DNA from: Streptomyces sp. SW4
Lineage (GTDB): Bacteria; Actinomycetota; Actinomycetes; Streptomycetales; Streptomycetaceae
Assembly: GCA_003248315.1 (NCBI GenBank)
Contig: QKWM01000004.1
Span: 124,001 to 188,000 of the forward strand
DNA length: 64,000 nucleotides
Direction: 5' to 3'
A program made the position numbers and the translations under genes. Of the stretch, positions 34,858 through 44,791 are shown one piece after another. Below the pieces are notes generated by a model, which was given only the letters and a program-made list of their open reading frames with translations, was not told the origin of the DNA and did not search any database. Within the stretch, counting starts at the first letter, position 1. Each line of letters starts with the position of its first letter.

Positions 34858-34873
34858 ATCTCATATCTGAGAT
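34858..34873. promoter_or_regulatory. Palindrome ATCTC-N6-GAGAT, copy 2
   Basis: ATCTCA, TATC, TGAGAT, ending 12 bases before the start codon of the XRE-MurA gene, where a repressor would block initiation. Same core and spacing as copy 1. Confidence 0.65.
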
Positions 34874-34885
34874 AGCCTCAACCTC

Positions 34886-36414
34886 ATGGCAGACGACTAC
34901 CTCGTACGCATCGGCAAGCTCATCCGTGACGCCCGGCAGCACCGCGGCTGGACGCAGTCACAGCTTGCGGAGGCGCTCAACACCAGTCAGAGCGCCGTCA
35001 ACCGCATCGAGCGCGGCAACCAGAACATCAGCCTTGAGATGATCGCCCGGATCGGTGAAGCGCTGGACAGCGAGATCGTCTCTCTAGGCTACGCGGGCCC
35101 GATGCACCTGCGGGTCGTCGGCGGCCGGCGCCTCTCGGGCGCCATCGACGTCAAGACGAGCAAGAACGCCTGCGTGGCCCTGCTGTGCGCCTCGCTGCTC
35201 AACAAGGGGCGCACCGTGCTGCGCCGCGTCGCCCGCATCGAGGAGGTCTACCGCCTCCTGGAGGTGCTGGGCTCCATCGGCGTGCGCACCCGCTGGATCA
35301 ACGACGGCGTCGACCTGGAGATCGTGCCGCCCGCCGAGCTCGACATGGCGGCCATCGACGCCGAGGCGGCGGTGCGCACCCGCTCCATCATCATGTTCCT
35401 CGGCCCGCTGCTGCACCGCATGGACCGCTTCAAGCTGCCCTACGCCGGCGGCTGCGACCTGGGCACCCGGACCATCGAGCCGCACATGATCGCGCTGCGC
35501 CGGTTCGGTCTGGACGTGGCCGCGACCGAGGGCCAGTACCACGCGGTCGTGGACCGCTCGGTCCGGCCCGACCGCCCGATCGTGCTGACCGAACGGGGCG
35601 ACACGGTCACCGAGAACGCGCTGCTGGCCGCCGCCCGGCACGACGGCGTCACCGTCATCCGCAACGCGTCCTCGAACTACATGGTCCAGGACCTGTGCTT
35701 CTTCCTGGAGGCGCTCGGCGTCAAGGTCGAGGGCATCGGCACCACGACCCTCACCGTGCACGGCGTCCCGGTCATCGACGTCGACGTCGACTACTCCCCC
35801 TCCGAGGACCCGGTCGAGGCGATGAGCCTGCTGGCCGCGGCGGTCGTCACGGAGTCGGAGCTGACGGTCCGCCGGGTCCCCATCGAGTTCCTGGAGATCG
35901 AGCTGGCGGTCCTGGAGGAGATGGGCCTCGACCACGACCGCAGCCCGGAGTACGTCGCCGACAACGGCCGCACGCGCCTGGCGGACCTCACCGTCCGGCC
36001 CTCCAAGCTGGAGGCGCCGATCGACAAGATCCACCCGATGCCGTTCCCGGGCCTGAACATCGACAACGTCCCGTTCTTCGCGGCGATCGCGGCCGTGGCC
36101 CAGGGCAAGACCCTGATCCACGACTGGGTCTACGACAACCGCGCCATCTACCTCACGGACCTCAACCGCCTGGGCGGCCGGCTCCAGCTCCTGGACCCCC
36201 ACCGCGTCCTGGTCGAGGGCCCCACCCGCTGGCGCGCCGCCGAGATGATGTGCCCGCCGGCCCTGCGCCCCGCGGTGGTCGTCCTGCTGGCGATGATGGC
36301 GGCGGAGGGCACGTCGGTGCTGCGCAACGTGTACGTCATCAACCGGGTTACGAGGACCTCGCGGAGCGCCTGAACTCGATCGGCGCGCAGATCGAGACGT
36401 TCCGGGACATCTGA
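34886..36414 (+). CDS. XRE helix-turn-helix domain fused to a MurA-type UDP-GlcNAc enolpyruvyl transferase, frameshifted at the end
   Basis: About 509 residues. Residues 5-65 are an XRE/Cro helix-turn-helix (TQSQLAEALNTSQSAVNRIERG). From about residue 75 the protein is an EPSP-synthase/MurA fold: KTSKNACVALLCASLL, then YAGGCDLGTRTIEPHM near residue 190, with Cys at the place of the MurA catalytic Cys, and PFPGLNIDNVPFFAAIAA. MurA makes UDP-GlcNAc-enolpyruvate for peptidoglycan. The fusion suggests a metabolite-sensing regulator, an enzyme that also regulates, or both. One missing G near 36349 restores GYEDLAERLNSIGAQIETF and TGA 36412-36414. Confidence 0.88.
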
Positions 36415-36511
36415 CGGTCCCTTCTCCGGGTGCCGCCGCACCCTCGCGCAGCCGCTGGACGCGGTCCGCGAAGGCGCGGCGGCATCTGCGGCTGCCTCGG
36501 GGAGTCGTCCG

Positions 36512-38086
36512 TCAGGGCCGTCGGCGTCGGCGGGTCACGGCGAACGAGACGGCGCCGGTGCCCAGGAGCAGGGCAGCCGCCGCCCCGGCGGCCCAGGGCA
36601 CGGCGCCCTCACCCGTGCCCGCCGTGGGCCCGGCGGTGGCGCCGCGCCGTCGCCGCCACCGCCCGCCGTGGTGCCGGGCACCCGCACCTCGAGGACGGCG
36701 GTGTCGTTCGCCGGGTCGCTGTTGCTCTCGGACCGCACCTTCAGCGAGACCCTGCCCGGCCTGAGACCGGACGGTTCGTCGATGCGCAGGGCGAAGGGCC
36801 AGGACAGCCGCTCGCCGGGGCCGACCCACCAGTCCGTGGTCTCCTCCACGCAGCGGTAGACCCGGCCACCGGGCTCGCTCCGGTGGGTGTCCTGTCTCCG
36901 GCACCGCTCCGGCACCTTCACCGGGGTCGTGCCCTCGGGAAGGGTCACGGTGGTCTCGACCGACGGGTCCTCGATGGGCTCGCTGCCCGTCCAGGTGGGT
37001 ACGCCTCCCGGCCCCGTGTTGCGGTACCCGGCCTCCACCGTGACCACGTCGCCCGGCCCGCCCTCCGCCCGGGCGCCGACGGCCTCGACGTCCGCCGTGT
37101 TGTCCACCTCGTACGCCAGACGGACACCGCTCTCCTCCGGCTTGCCCGGCGGCGCCCCTTCCGGCCGCGGCGTGAGCTTCAGCTCCGGGCCCTTCCCGCG
37201 CCGGACGCCGGTCAGGTCGTCCCCCCGGTCCGTGGTGCCGGGGCCCACCGAGACGTACGCCTTCCCGGCGCGCGCGTCCTCGTCGGCCCGGATCGGCCCG
37301 GGGAGAAGTCGTAGGAGTCGCCCACCTCGATCGTGTCGTCGAAGTGGCAGACCACCGCCGCGTGCGTCACGTCGACGCGCTCACCGCTCGGATCCCCATG
37401 CAGGTGGACCGGCATCGACCCGTACTCGCAGTTGCCGAACTCCCGCACGAAGGACCCGTGCTCGACGTACATCCACACATGGGCGCCGTGGACCGTGCGC
37501 GCTCCGAAGTGGGTGAAGCCCAGTCCGGGGCGCAGCTCGGCGCCGGGCTTCACCTTGCCCAGGCCCGTCACGCGGTCGAGGACGAACCCTCCGTCGGCGA
37601 ACTCGACCTTCCACACGCGCTCGGGATCTCGGCGCCGTCGGCCTCCCCGCCGATCCGGATCTCGCCGGTGGTGCCGGCCCGGGCCCCTTTCAGGCTGCGC
37701 ACCCGCAGTTCCGCACCGAGACTCTCGCCGGGTGCGGGAGCGATGGCTCCGTCGCACACCAGGAGGCCCTCGGACTTCTCCCGGCATGTGTCGAACACGG
37801 AGAGGGGGGCGCTGACGTCCACCGTTCCGGCGAGTGAGCGGTAGTCGACCGTGATCGAGTACGACGTGATCCGGGTCGTGCCGGTGTTGGTCAGATTGAC
37901 TTCCGTCCCCGACGCGTTCACGCTGGGCTCGGCCTCCAGCGTGTAGTCACCGGAGGCCGGGACGACCTCCAGTCCCGCCCCGGCAGCGGTGGCGGGCTCG
38001 ACGGGCCCGGCCACGGCCACCGCCGCTGCCGTCACCAGAGCGCCGGCCAGACCCCGCGCTCGACGCCAGGCGCCGCCCACCTTCAT
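36512..38086 (-). CDS. Exported, membrane-anchored protein with Ig-like repeats, frameshifted
   Basis: About 525 residues. A signal peptide (GLAGALVTAAAVAVAGPVEPATA) is followed by a beta-rich ectodomain with several CARDB/Ig-like stretches (NLTNTGTTRITSYSITVDY, DTAVLEVRVPG). It ends with a Gly/Pro linker, one span (AAGAAAALLLGTGAVSFAV) and the anchor TRRRRRP, the layout of a wall-spanning surface protein, though no LPXTG-type sorting motif is seen. Start ATG 38086 follows GGAGG. Breaks are near 37630, 37300 and 36630. I do not recognise the family; no functional call is made. Confidence 0.6.
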
Positions 38087-38234
38087 GACATGCCCTCCGC
38101 TCACCGGCCCGCCCCGCCCCGGCCGGCGCGAGATCATCGCCCTTTCGGACAGGCCGGGGCGTCGCAGGGTTGTACGGGGCGGCGGGGCGGGTCGTGGGCG
38201 CCCGCGGGGTGGCGGGCGCCAGGGTGGCGGTGCG

Positions 38235-38750
<516 letters not shown>

Positions 38751-38756
38751 TCATCG

Positions 38757-39253
38757 TCACCCCTTCGGTGGCGAGTCCGCACCACCGGTCGCCGCCGGGT
38801 GGCCCGGGTGGCCGGGCGGGTCGGGTTCCGCGATGAACTCCCGCAGCGCCGAGGCGAGGCGTTCCGGCTGGTCCCCGGCGACGAGGGTCCGGGCGTCGTC
38901 GACTCGCCGGGGCCGTGCCCAGGGGCGCAGCCAGCCGTCGACGATCTCGTCCGGGACCGGCCGCAGGGTGAGGGCGCCGATGCCGACCGGGAGCCGGCGC
39001 AGCGGCTTCAGGCCCGGGGTGCGCACCAGGAGCGGGACACCGCCGGGCAGCCGGCAGGCCAGGCCGATGAGCTTGCCGGGCAGGCCCGGCGGGTGTTGTC
39101 GAACGCGTCGCAGGCGACCAGCAGCAGCCGGGCCTGCCGCTCGGGGTGCCGGGCGGCGACCGTCTGGGCGCGGCCGCAGTCGCTCTCCGCCAGGGCGACG
39201 CCGGTGAGGCCGAGACGGTCCAGGAACTCCGCGCTCGGTTGGATGTCCGGCAT
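38757..39253 (-). pseudogene. Alpha/beta-hydrolase remnant, N-terminus missing and frameshifted
   Basis: About 165 residues. FLDRLGLTGVALAESDCG...AQTVAARHPERQARLLLVACDAFDN resembles the nucleophile-elbow region of dehalogenase/hydrolase-type enzymes, normally reached after some 90 residues that are absent here. The elbow itself (expected G-x-D/S-x-G) is shortened. A break near 39095 leads into PGLPGKLIGLACRLPGG. The lost N-terminus cannot be explained by a missing base, so this is probably a true decaying gene. Its stop-to-start neighbour on the same strand is RidA. Confidence 0.6.
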
Positions 39254-39277
39254 GAGGGGAAGCCTGGGACCTGCGGG

Positions 39278-39675
39278 CTACGGCAGTACGGCGAACCCGT
39301 CGAGTTCCACCAGGGCCTGCTCGTCCACAGGCGCACGACCTCCACGACCGCCATCGCCGGGTAGTCGCGGCCCGCCGCGGCCTGCCAGATGCGGCCCAGT
39401 TCGGCGGCGTGGGCGCGGTAGGCGGCGACGTCGGTGGCGTAGACGGTGACCCGGGCGAGGTCGGCGGGGGTACCGCCGGCGGCGCGCAGGGCGGTCAGCA
39501 GGTTGGCGAGGGCGCGCGCGAACTGTTCGGGGAGGGTGTCGCCGGTCACCTTGCCGTCGGCGTCCAGCGCGGTCTGGCCGGCCAGGAAGACGACGCGGGT
39601 GCCGGTGGCGACCACGGCGTGGGAGAAGCCGGTGGGCGGGGAGAGGTCGGGCGGGTTGACGCGCTCCGCGGTCAT
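39278..39675 (-). CDS. RidA-family enamine/imine deaminase, frameshifted
   Basis: About 133 residues. VVFLAGQTALDADGKVTGDTL, EQFARALANLLTALRAAG and VTVYATDVAAYRAHAAEL are typical of YjgF/RidA proteins, which hydrolyse reactive enamine/imine intermediates to ketones. One missing base near 39330 restores DEQALVELDGFAVLP. The start ATG 39675 overlaps the acyl-CoA dehydrogenase stop (ATGA), so the two are coupled. In an aryl-CoA cluster whose key enzyme may act on 2-aminobenzoyl-CoA, an enamine hydrolase would fit the pathway; this link is inference. Confidence 0.85.
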
Positions 39676-40852
39676 GCGGCGTCCTCCGGGTGCTCGGAAA
39701 CGTCCAGTGCTGCGTACAACTCCTTGGCGATGATGCCCCGTTGCACCTCGCTGGCGCCCTCGTAGACACGGGGGCGCGCACCTCCCGGTAGAGGTGCTCC
39801 AGCAGATGGCCGCGCCGCAGGGCCCGCGCGCCGTGCAGCTGGACGGCCGTGTCGACGACGTACTGGGCGGTCTCGGTGGCCAGCAGTTTGGCCATCGCGG
39901 CACGCCGGGGGACGTCCGCGGCGCCGGCGTCGTGGGCCGCCGCCGCCGCGTACACCAGCAGGCGGGCCGCCTCGGTGCGCAGGGCCATCTCGGCGACCTG
40001 GTGGGAGACGGTCTGCAGGTCCTTCAGCCGGCCGCCGAAGGCCTCACGGCCCGCGGTGTGCGCCAGGGTGGCGTCCAGGGCCGCCTGCGCCATGCCGACC
40101 GCGAACGCGCCGACGCTGGGGCGGAACAGGTTCAGGGTGCCCATCGCGACGCGGAAGCCCCGGTCCACCTCGCCGATCACGTCGTCGGCCGTGACCGGTA
40201 CGGCGTCGAAGGCGAGGGCGCCGATCGGGTGCGGCGAGAGCATCTCCAGGGGCGTGCCCGTGAGGCCGGGGCGGTCGGCGGGCACGAGGAACGCGGTGAC
40301 GCCGCGGGCGCCGGCGCCGGGCGTGGTGCGGGCGAAGACGGTGTAGAAGTCGGCTTCGGGGGCGTTGGAGATCCAGCACTTCTCGCCGGTGAGCCGCCAG
40401 CCGGAGGGGCCCCCGGATGGGCCGCCGGACCGGCCGGGCCCGCCGTCCGGTTCCGCGCGCAGGGTGAGGGCCGCCGCGTCGGAGCCCGCGCCCGGCTCGC
40501 TGAGCGCGAACGCGGCGACCGCCGTGCCGTCGCTCACCCGGGGCAGCCAGCGGGCGCGCTGGGCCTCGGTGCCGTGGGCGTGCACCGGGTGGGCGCCCAG
40601 GCCCTGGAGGGCGAGGGCCGTCTCGGCCTCGGTGCACGCGTGGGCCAGCGACTCCCGCATGAGGCACAGGTCGAGGGCGCCCGCGGTGAACAGGCGGCGC
40701 AGCAGGCCGAGCGCGCCGAGTTCGGCGACGAGGGGGCGGTTGACGCGGCCGGGTTCGCCCTTCTCGGCGAGCGGGCGCAGCCGCTCGGCCGCCAGGGCGC
40801 GCAGCTCGGCGCACCAGGCGGCCTGTTCCGGATCGAGGGAGAATGCCGTCAT
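39672..40852 (-). CDS. Acyl-CoA dehydrogenase, frameshifted near the end
   Basis: About 394 residues. FAD-dependent alpha,beta-dehydrogenation of a CoA thioester. Signatures: AAFALSEPGAGSDAAALTLR, GEKCWISNAPEADFYTVFA, and the C-terminal VQLHGARALRRGHLLEHLYRE followed after a break near 39775 by YEGASEVQRGIIAKELYA. In the catalytic loop the usual active-site Glu corresponds to the YEGASEVQ segment. It starts at ATG 40852 and is coupled to RidA. It likely oxidises a ring-derived or ring-opened CoA intermediate of the neighbouring aryl-CoA pathway. Confidence 0.9.
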
Positions 40853-40928
40853 TGCCGGACCTCTCTTCCCGCGACCGCCCCGGCCGCCGTCCCCTGTCCC
40901 GTGCGACCGCCTGCCGGCCGCCGCTTCC

Positions 40929-41076
40929 GTCCAGCGCGACGGCCTGCGGGCCGCCGCCTCCCGTCCGGGCGACCACACCGCCCACGGGCCGCCGCCTCCC
41001 GTCCGGGCGACCACACCGCCCACGGGCCGTCGCCTCCCGTCCGGGCGACCGCACCGCCCACGGGCCGCCGCCTCCG
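40929..41076. repeat. 38-bp tandem repeat (minisatellite)
   Basis: Three near-identical 38-base units at 40963-41000, 41001-41038 and 41039-41076 (GTCCGGGCGACCACACCGCC...), with a shorter degenerate unit before them and remnants after. Contiguous, with no spacers. Confidence 0.85.
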
Positions 41077-41256
41077 GCCAGCGCGCCCGGCCGCGGGCCG
41101 TCGCCTCCGTCCTCCCGACCGTCCACCGGCCGGGCCCGGTCGCCACCGGGCCGGCTCCGGGCCAGCTCCGGGTCGCCACCGGGCCGGTGCCCAGGCACCA
41201 GCCACTGACCCCCGGGAACGCCGTTCCGTGCCCGGCGCCGCCTCCTCACCCGACCG

Positions 41257-41292
41257 TATCGCGCCCCATTGACTGCCGTCACCAAGACGATA
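41257..41292 (+). promoter_or_regulatory. Composite operator/promoter of the aryl-CoA ligase gene
   Basis: TATCGCGC, 5 bases, TGAC-TGCC-GTCAC, then GATA. The same arrangement with the same 5-base gap stands before the enoyl-CoA hydratase gene. TTGACT within it, with TACGCT 16 bases on, could be the promoter, so a bound regulator would cover it. Confidence 0.6.
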
Positions 41293-41347
41293 CGCTCCTT
41301 GTGCGAGCCCACCAGAGCCCACCACCGCAGGCAAGGGGCGACCCGCC

Positions 41348-42975
41348 ATGACCGGCCTCACCCGCTCCGCCCACGTCGACACCTTCGCGCGCGACCATCT
41401 CCCGCCGCCCGAGCAGTGGCCCGAGCTGGTCTTCGACCTGCCGGAGCTGCGGTACCCCGAACGGCTGAACTGCGCCGCCGAGCTGCTCGGCGGCACCGAC
41501 GCCGGCCGCACGGCCTTCCGCACCGCCGCCGGCGAGGCGTGGACCTACGGCGAGCTGCGCGCCCGCGTCGACCGGCTCGCCCACCTGCTCACCACCGACC
41601 TCGGCGTGGTCCCGGGCAACCGGGTGCTGCTGCGCGGCCCGACCACCCCGTGGCTGGCGGCCTGCTGGCTGGCGGTGCTGAAGGCCGGCGCGGTCGTGGT
41701 GACGGTCCTGGCCCAGCAGCGCCCGGCCGAGCTGCGGGCGATGTGCGAGATCGCGCGCATCGGGCACGCCCTGTGCGACATCCGGTCGGTGGACGACCTC
41801 GTCAAGGCCGACGTGCCGGGGCTGCGGATCGCGACGTACGGCGGTGACGCGCCCGACGACCTGCTGCGCCGCCCGGCGCCCGAGGCGCCCTTCACGGCCG
41901 TGGACACCGCCGCCGACGACGTGGCGCTGATCGCCTTCACCTCGGGCACCACGGGCCGCCCGAAGGGGTGCATGCACTTCCACCGGGACGTGCTCGCGAT
42001 CGCCGACACCTTCTCGGCGCACGTCCTGAGGCCACGGCCCGACGACCTGTTCACGGGCAGTCCGCCGCTCGGCTTCACCTTCGGGCTCGGCGGGCTGGTG
42101 ATCTTCCCGATGCGGGCGGGGGCGAGCGCGCTGCTGCTGGAGCAGGCCGGGCCCCGGCAGCTGCTGCCCGCGATCGAACAGCACCGGGTGACGGTGCTGT
42201 TCACGGCGCCGACGGCGTACCGGGCGATGCTGGACGAGCTGGACGGGCACGACGTGACGTCGCTGCGGCGGTGCGTCTCCGCGGGCGAGAACCTGCCGGC
42301 GGCGACCTGGCGGCGCTGGCACGAGCGCACCGGTCTGCGCATCGTCAACGGCATCGGCGCCACCGAGCTGCTGCACATCTTCATCTCCGCCGCCGACGAG
42401 GACATCCGGCCCGGCACGACCGGCGTCCCGGTGCCGGGGTGGCGGGCGCGGGTGCAGGACGCGAGGGCAGGCCGGTGCCCGACGGGGAGCCCGGGCTGCT
42501 GGCGGTGCGGGGGCCGGTGGGCTGCCGCTATCTCGCCGATCCGCGGCAGCGGGAGTACGTGCGCGACGGCTGGAACGTCACCGGGGACACCTATGTCCGC
42601 GACGGCGACGGGTACTTCCGCTACGTCGCCCGCGCCGACGACATGATCATCTCGGCCGGGTACAACATCGCGGGCCCGGAGGTGGAGGACGCGCTGCTGC
42701 ACCATCCCGACGTGGTGGAGGCCGCGGTGGTCGGACGGCCGGACGAGGCGCGCGGGCAGATCGTGGTGGCCTACGTGGTGGTGCGGGAGGGCGCCGAACG
42801 GGACGCCGGGGCGCTGCGGACGTACGTGAAGTCGGAGCTGGCGCCGTACAAGTGCCCGCGGGAGATCGTGTTCCTGGACGCGCTGCCGCGCACGGCGACC
42901 GGGAAGCTCCAGCGGTTCCGGCTGCGCGCCCACGGCACCGGGGACGGCGGCAGTGATGGCCACGACCTAAGATGA
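41348..42975 (+). CDS. Aryl-CoA ligase (benzoate / 2-aminobenzoate-CoA ligase type), frameshifted
   Basis: About 543 residues, AMP-forming adenylating enzyme. ALIAFTSGTTGRPKGCMHFH is the AMP/phosphate loop, IVNGIGATELLHIFISA the adenine-binding motif (with the HIFIS variant typical of benzoate-type ligases), DGWNVTGDTYVRDGDGYFRY the hinge region and LPRTATGKLQRF the C-terminal lysine. The N-terminus resembles 2-aminobenzoate-CoA ligases (DLPELRYPERLNCAAELL). It activates an aromatic acid with ATP and CoA, starting the pathway of this cluster. One break near 42465. Stop overlaps the next start (ATGA). Confidence 0.88.
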
Positions 42976-43812
42976 TCAACGTGTCCGACCAGCACGCGCA
43001 GCACGCCCCAGGTCCCTGATCGTCACGCTCTACGGCGCGTACGGCCGCTTCACCGAGGGCCCGGTACCCGTCGCCGAGCTGATCCGGCTGCTGGCCGCCG
43101 TCGGTGTGGACGCGCCGTCGGTGCGCTCGTCGGTGTCCCGGCTGAAGCGGCGGGGCCTGCTGCTGCCGGCCCGTACGGTCCAGGGCGCGGCCGGGTACGA
43201 ACTGTCTCCCGAGGCACGGCAGTTGCTGGAGGACGGCGACCGGCGGATCTACGCGAGCACGCCGCCGGAGGACGAGGGCTGGGTGCTCGCGGTGTTCTCC
43301 GTCCCGGAGTCGGAGCGGCAGAAGCGGCACGTGCTGCGCTCCCGGCTCGCCGGACTCGGCTTCGGCACGGCCGCCCCGGCGTGTGGATCGCGCCGGCCCG
43401 GCTGTACGAGGAGACGCGGCACACGCTGCGCCGGCTGCGGCTGGACCCGTACGTGGACCTCTTCCGCGGCGAGCACCTCGGGTTCACGCCGACCGCCGAG
43501 GCGGTGGCCCGCTGGTGGGACCTGGACGCCGTCGCCAAGGAGCACGAGAGGTTCCTGGACCGGCACGAGCGCGTCCTGCGCGACTGGGAGCGCCGGACGG
43601 ACACCCCCGAGGAGGACGCCTACCGCGACTACCTGCTCGCACTGGACTCCTGGCGCCACCTGCCGTACACCGACCCCGGGCTGCCCGCCCGCCTGCTGCC
43701 CGAGGACTGGCCCGGCGCCCGCTCGGCGGCCGTCTTCCGGGCGCTGCACCGGCGGCTGCGCGACGCCGGGGCGCGCTTCGCGGGCGTCCCCGAACAGCAC
43801 CCGGAGCAGTGA
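42972..43812 (+). CDS. PaaX-family transcriptional regulator, frameshifted
   Basis: About 281 residues. N-terminal winged helix with LIVTLYGAYGRF and VDAPSVRSSVSRLKRRGLL, then the PaaX middle and C-terminal domains (WVLAVFSVPESERQKRHVLR, FLDRHERVLRDWE). PaaX proteins repress phenylacetyl-CoA and related aryl-CoA pathways and are released by the CoA thioester. Coupled to the ligase through ATGA at 42972, so it is the natural candidate to bind the shared operator of this cluster. Breaks near 43011 (run of C) and 43377. Confidence 0.88.
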
Positions 43813-43894
43813 TCCGGCACACATCTGCCGCCGGCGGAGCAACCTCCACGCTTCTCCCATCCTCTTCTCAGAAACGCCCCTAGGGTCCGGACGC

Positions 43895-44779
43895 ATGACT
43901 CTCATGCGCAGCTTGAACCGGGCGCTCACCGCCACCACCGGCCTTCAGGTACGCAGGGCGGCCAAGCCGGTGCCCAAGCCCCGGGCGGCGGCACCCGCCG
44001 GGGCGGAGGAGGCCGCGTACCGGCGTCCGTCGGACGAGGAACTGCCGACCGACAGACTCCTGCGGCGGCCGGTCTTCGTCATCTCCTCGGTGCGCTCGGG
44101 CTCCACCCTGCTGCGCATGATGCTGGGCGCCCACTCCCGGCTGCACGCCCCGCACGAACTGCACCTCGGCAAGATCGCGGTGGACTGCGGCCCCTGGGTG
44201 TCGCAGCGGGCCATGAGCGCCCTCGGGCTGCGCCGCGGCGACCTGGAGCACCTGCTGTGGGACCGGATCCTGCACCGCGAACTGGTCAGGTCGGGCAAGG
44301 ACTTCGTCGTCGAGAAGACGCCCGGCAACGCGTTCCTGTTCGAGCGGGTGCGGGACTGCTGGCCGGACGCCCGGTTCGTCTTCCTGCTGCGCCACCCCGA
44401 GTCGGCGGCGCGGTCCTGGCACGAGAGCGACCCGGTCAAGCGGCCGTACGACAAGGCGGTCACGGAGGTCCTGGGCTATGTGCGGGCCGTGGAGGAGGCC
44501 CGCCGCTCGGGCGCCGACGGCTGCACCGTCCGCTACGAGGACATCACCGCCGACCCCGGCCGGGAGATGCGGCGGCTGTGCGCCTTCCTCGGCCTCGACT
44601 ACGAACCGGCCATGCTGCACTACGGCGAGCGGACGAGCGGCGAACTCGTCCGGGGCCTCGGCGACTGGCGCGAGAACATCCGCACGGGCACCGTGCAGCC
44701 GGGGCGGGAGCTGCCGCGGGACGACGAGGTCGCCGCGGCGCTCCGCCCGGTCTGCCGGGCCTGGGGCTACGTCTCCTGA
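43895..44779 (+). CDS. Sulfotransferase-family protein
   Basis: 295 residues, intact. PVFVISSVRSGSTLLRMMLG is the 5'-phosphosulfate (PAPS) loop, ARFVFLLRHPESAARSW the 3'-phosphate motif, and VRYEDITADPGREMRRLCAFL the usual C-terminal helix. PAPS-dependent transfer of sulfate to a hydroxyl or amine is expected; the acceptor is unknown. It follows paaX by 82 bases and is convergent with the monooxygenase gene. Nothing known of the aryl-CoA pathway needs it, so co-location may be chance. Confidence 0.85.
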   Translation: MTLMRSLNRALTATTGLQVRRAAKPVPKPRAAAPAGAEEAAYRRPSDEELPTDRLLRRPVFVISSVRSGSTLLRMMLGAHSRLHAPHELHLGKIAVDCGPWVSQRAMSALGLRRGDLEHLLWDRILHRELVRSGKDFVVEKTPGNAFLFERVRDCWPDARFVFLLRHPESAARSWHESDPVKRPYDKAVTEVLGYVRAVEEARRSGADGCTVRYEDITADPGREMRRLCAFLGLDYEPAMLHYGERTSGELVRGLGDWRENIRTGTVQPGRELPRDDEVAAALRPVCRAWGYVS

Positions 44780-44791
44780 GCGCCGCCTCGG

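Larger units (their letters stand above)
40853..41347. other. Divergent intergenic region with minisatellite and operator
   Basis: 495 bases between acyl-CoA dehydrogenase (minus) and aryl-CoA ligase (plus). The left part is a degenerate GC-rich tandem repeat, the right part a promoter/operator region. Frames through the repeat are open on both strands, but the 38-base unit is not a multiple of three and gives no consistent protein. Confidence 0.6.

Noticed and set aside
40929..41076. CRISPR array
   Set aside because: Units are contiguous, with no unique spacers and no cas genes.
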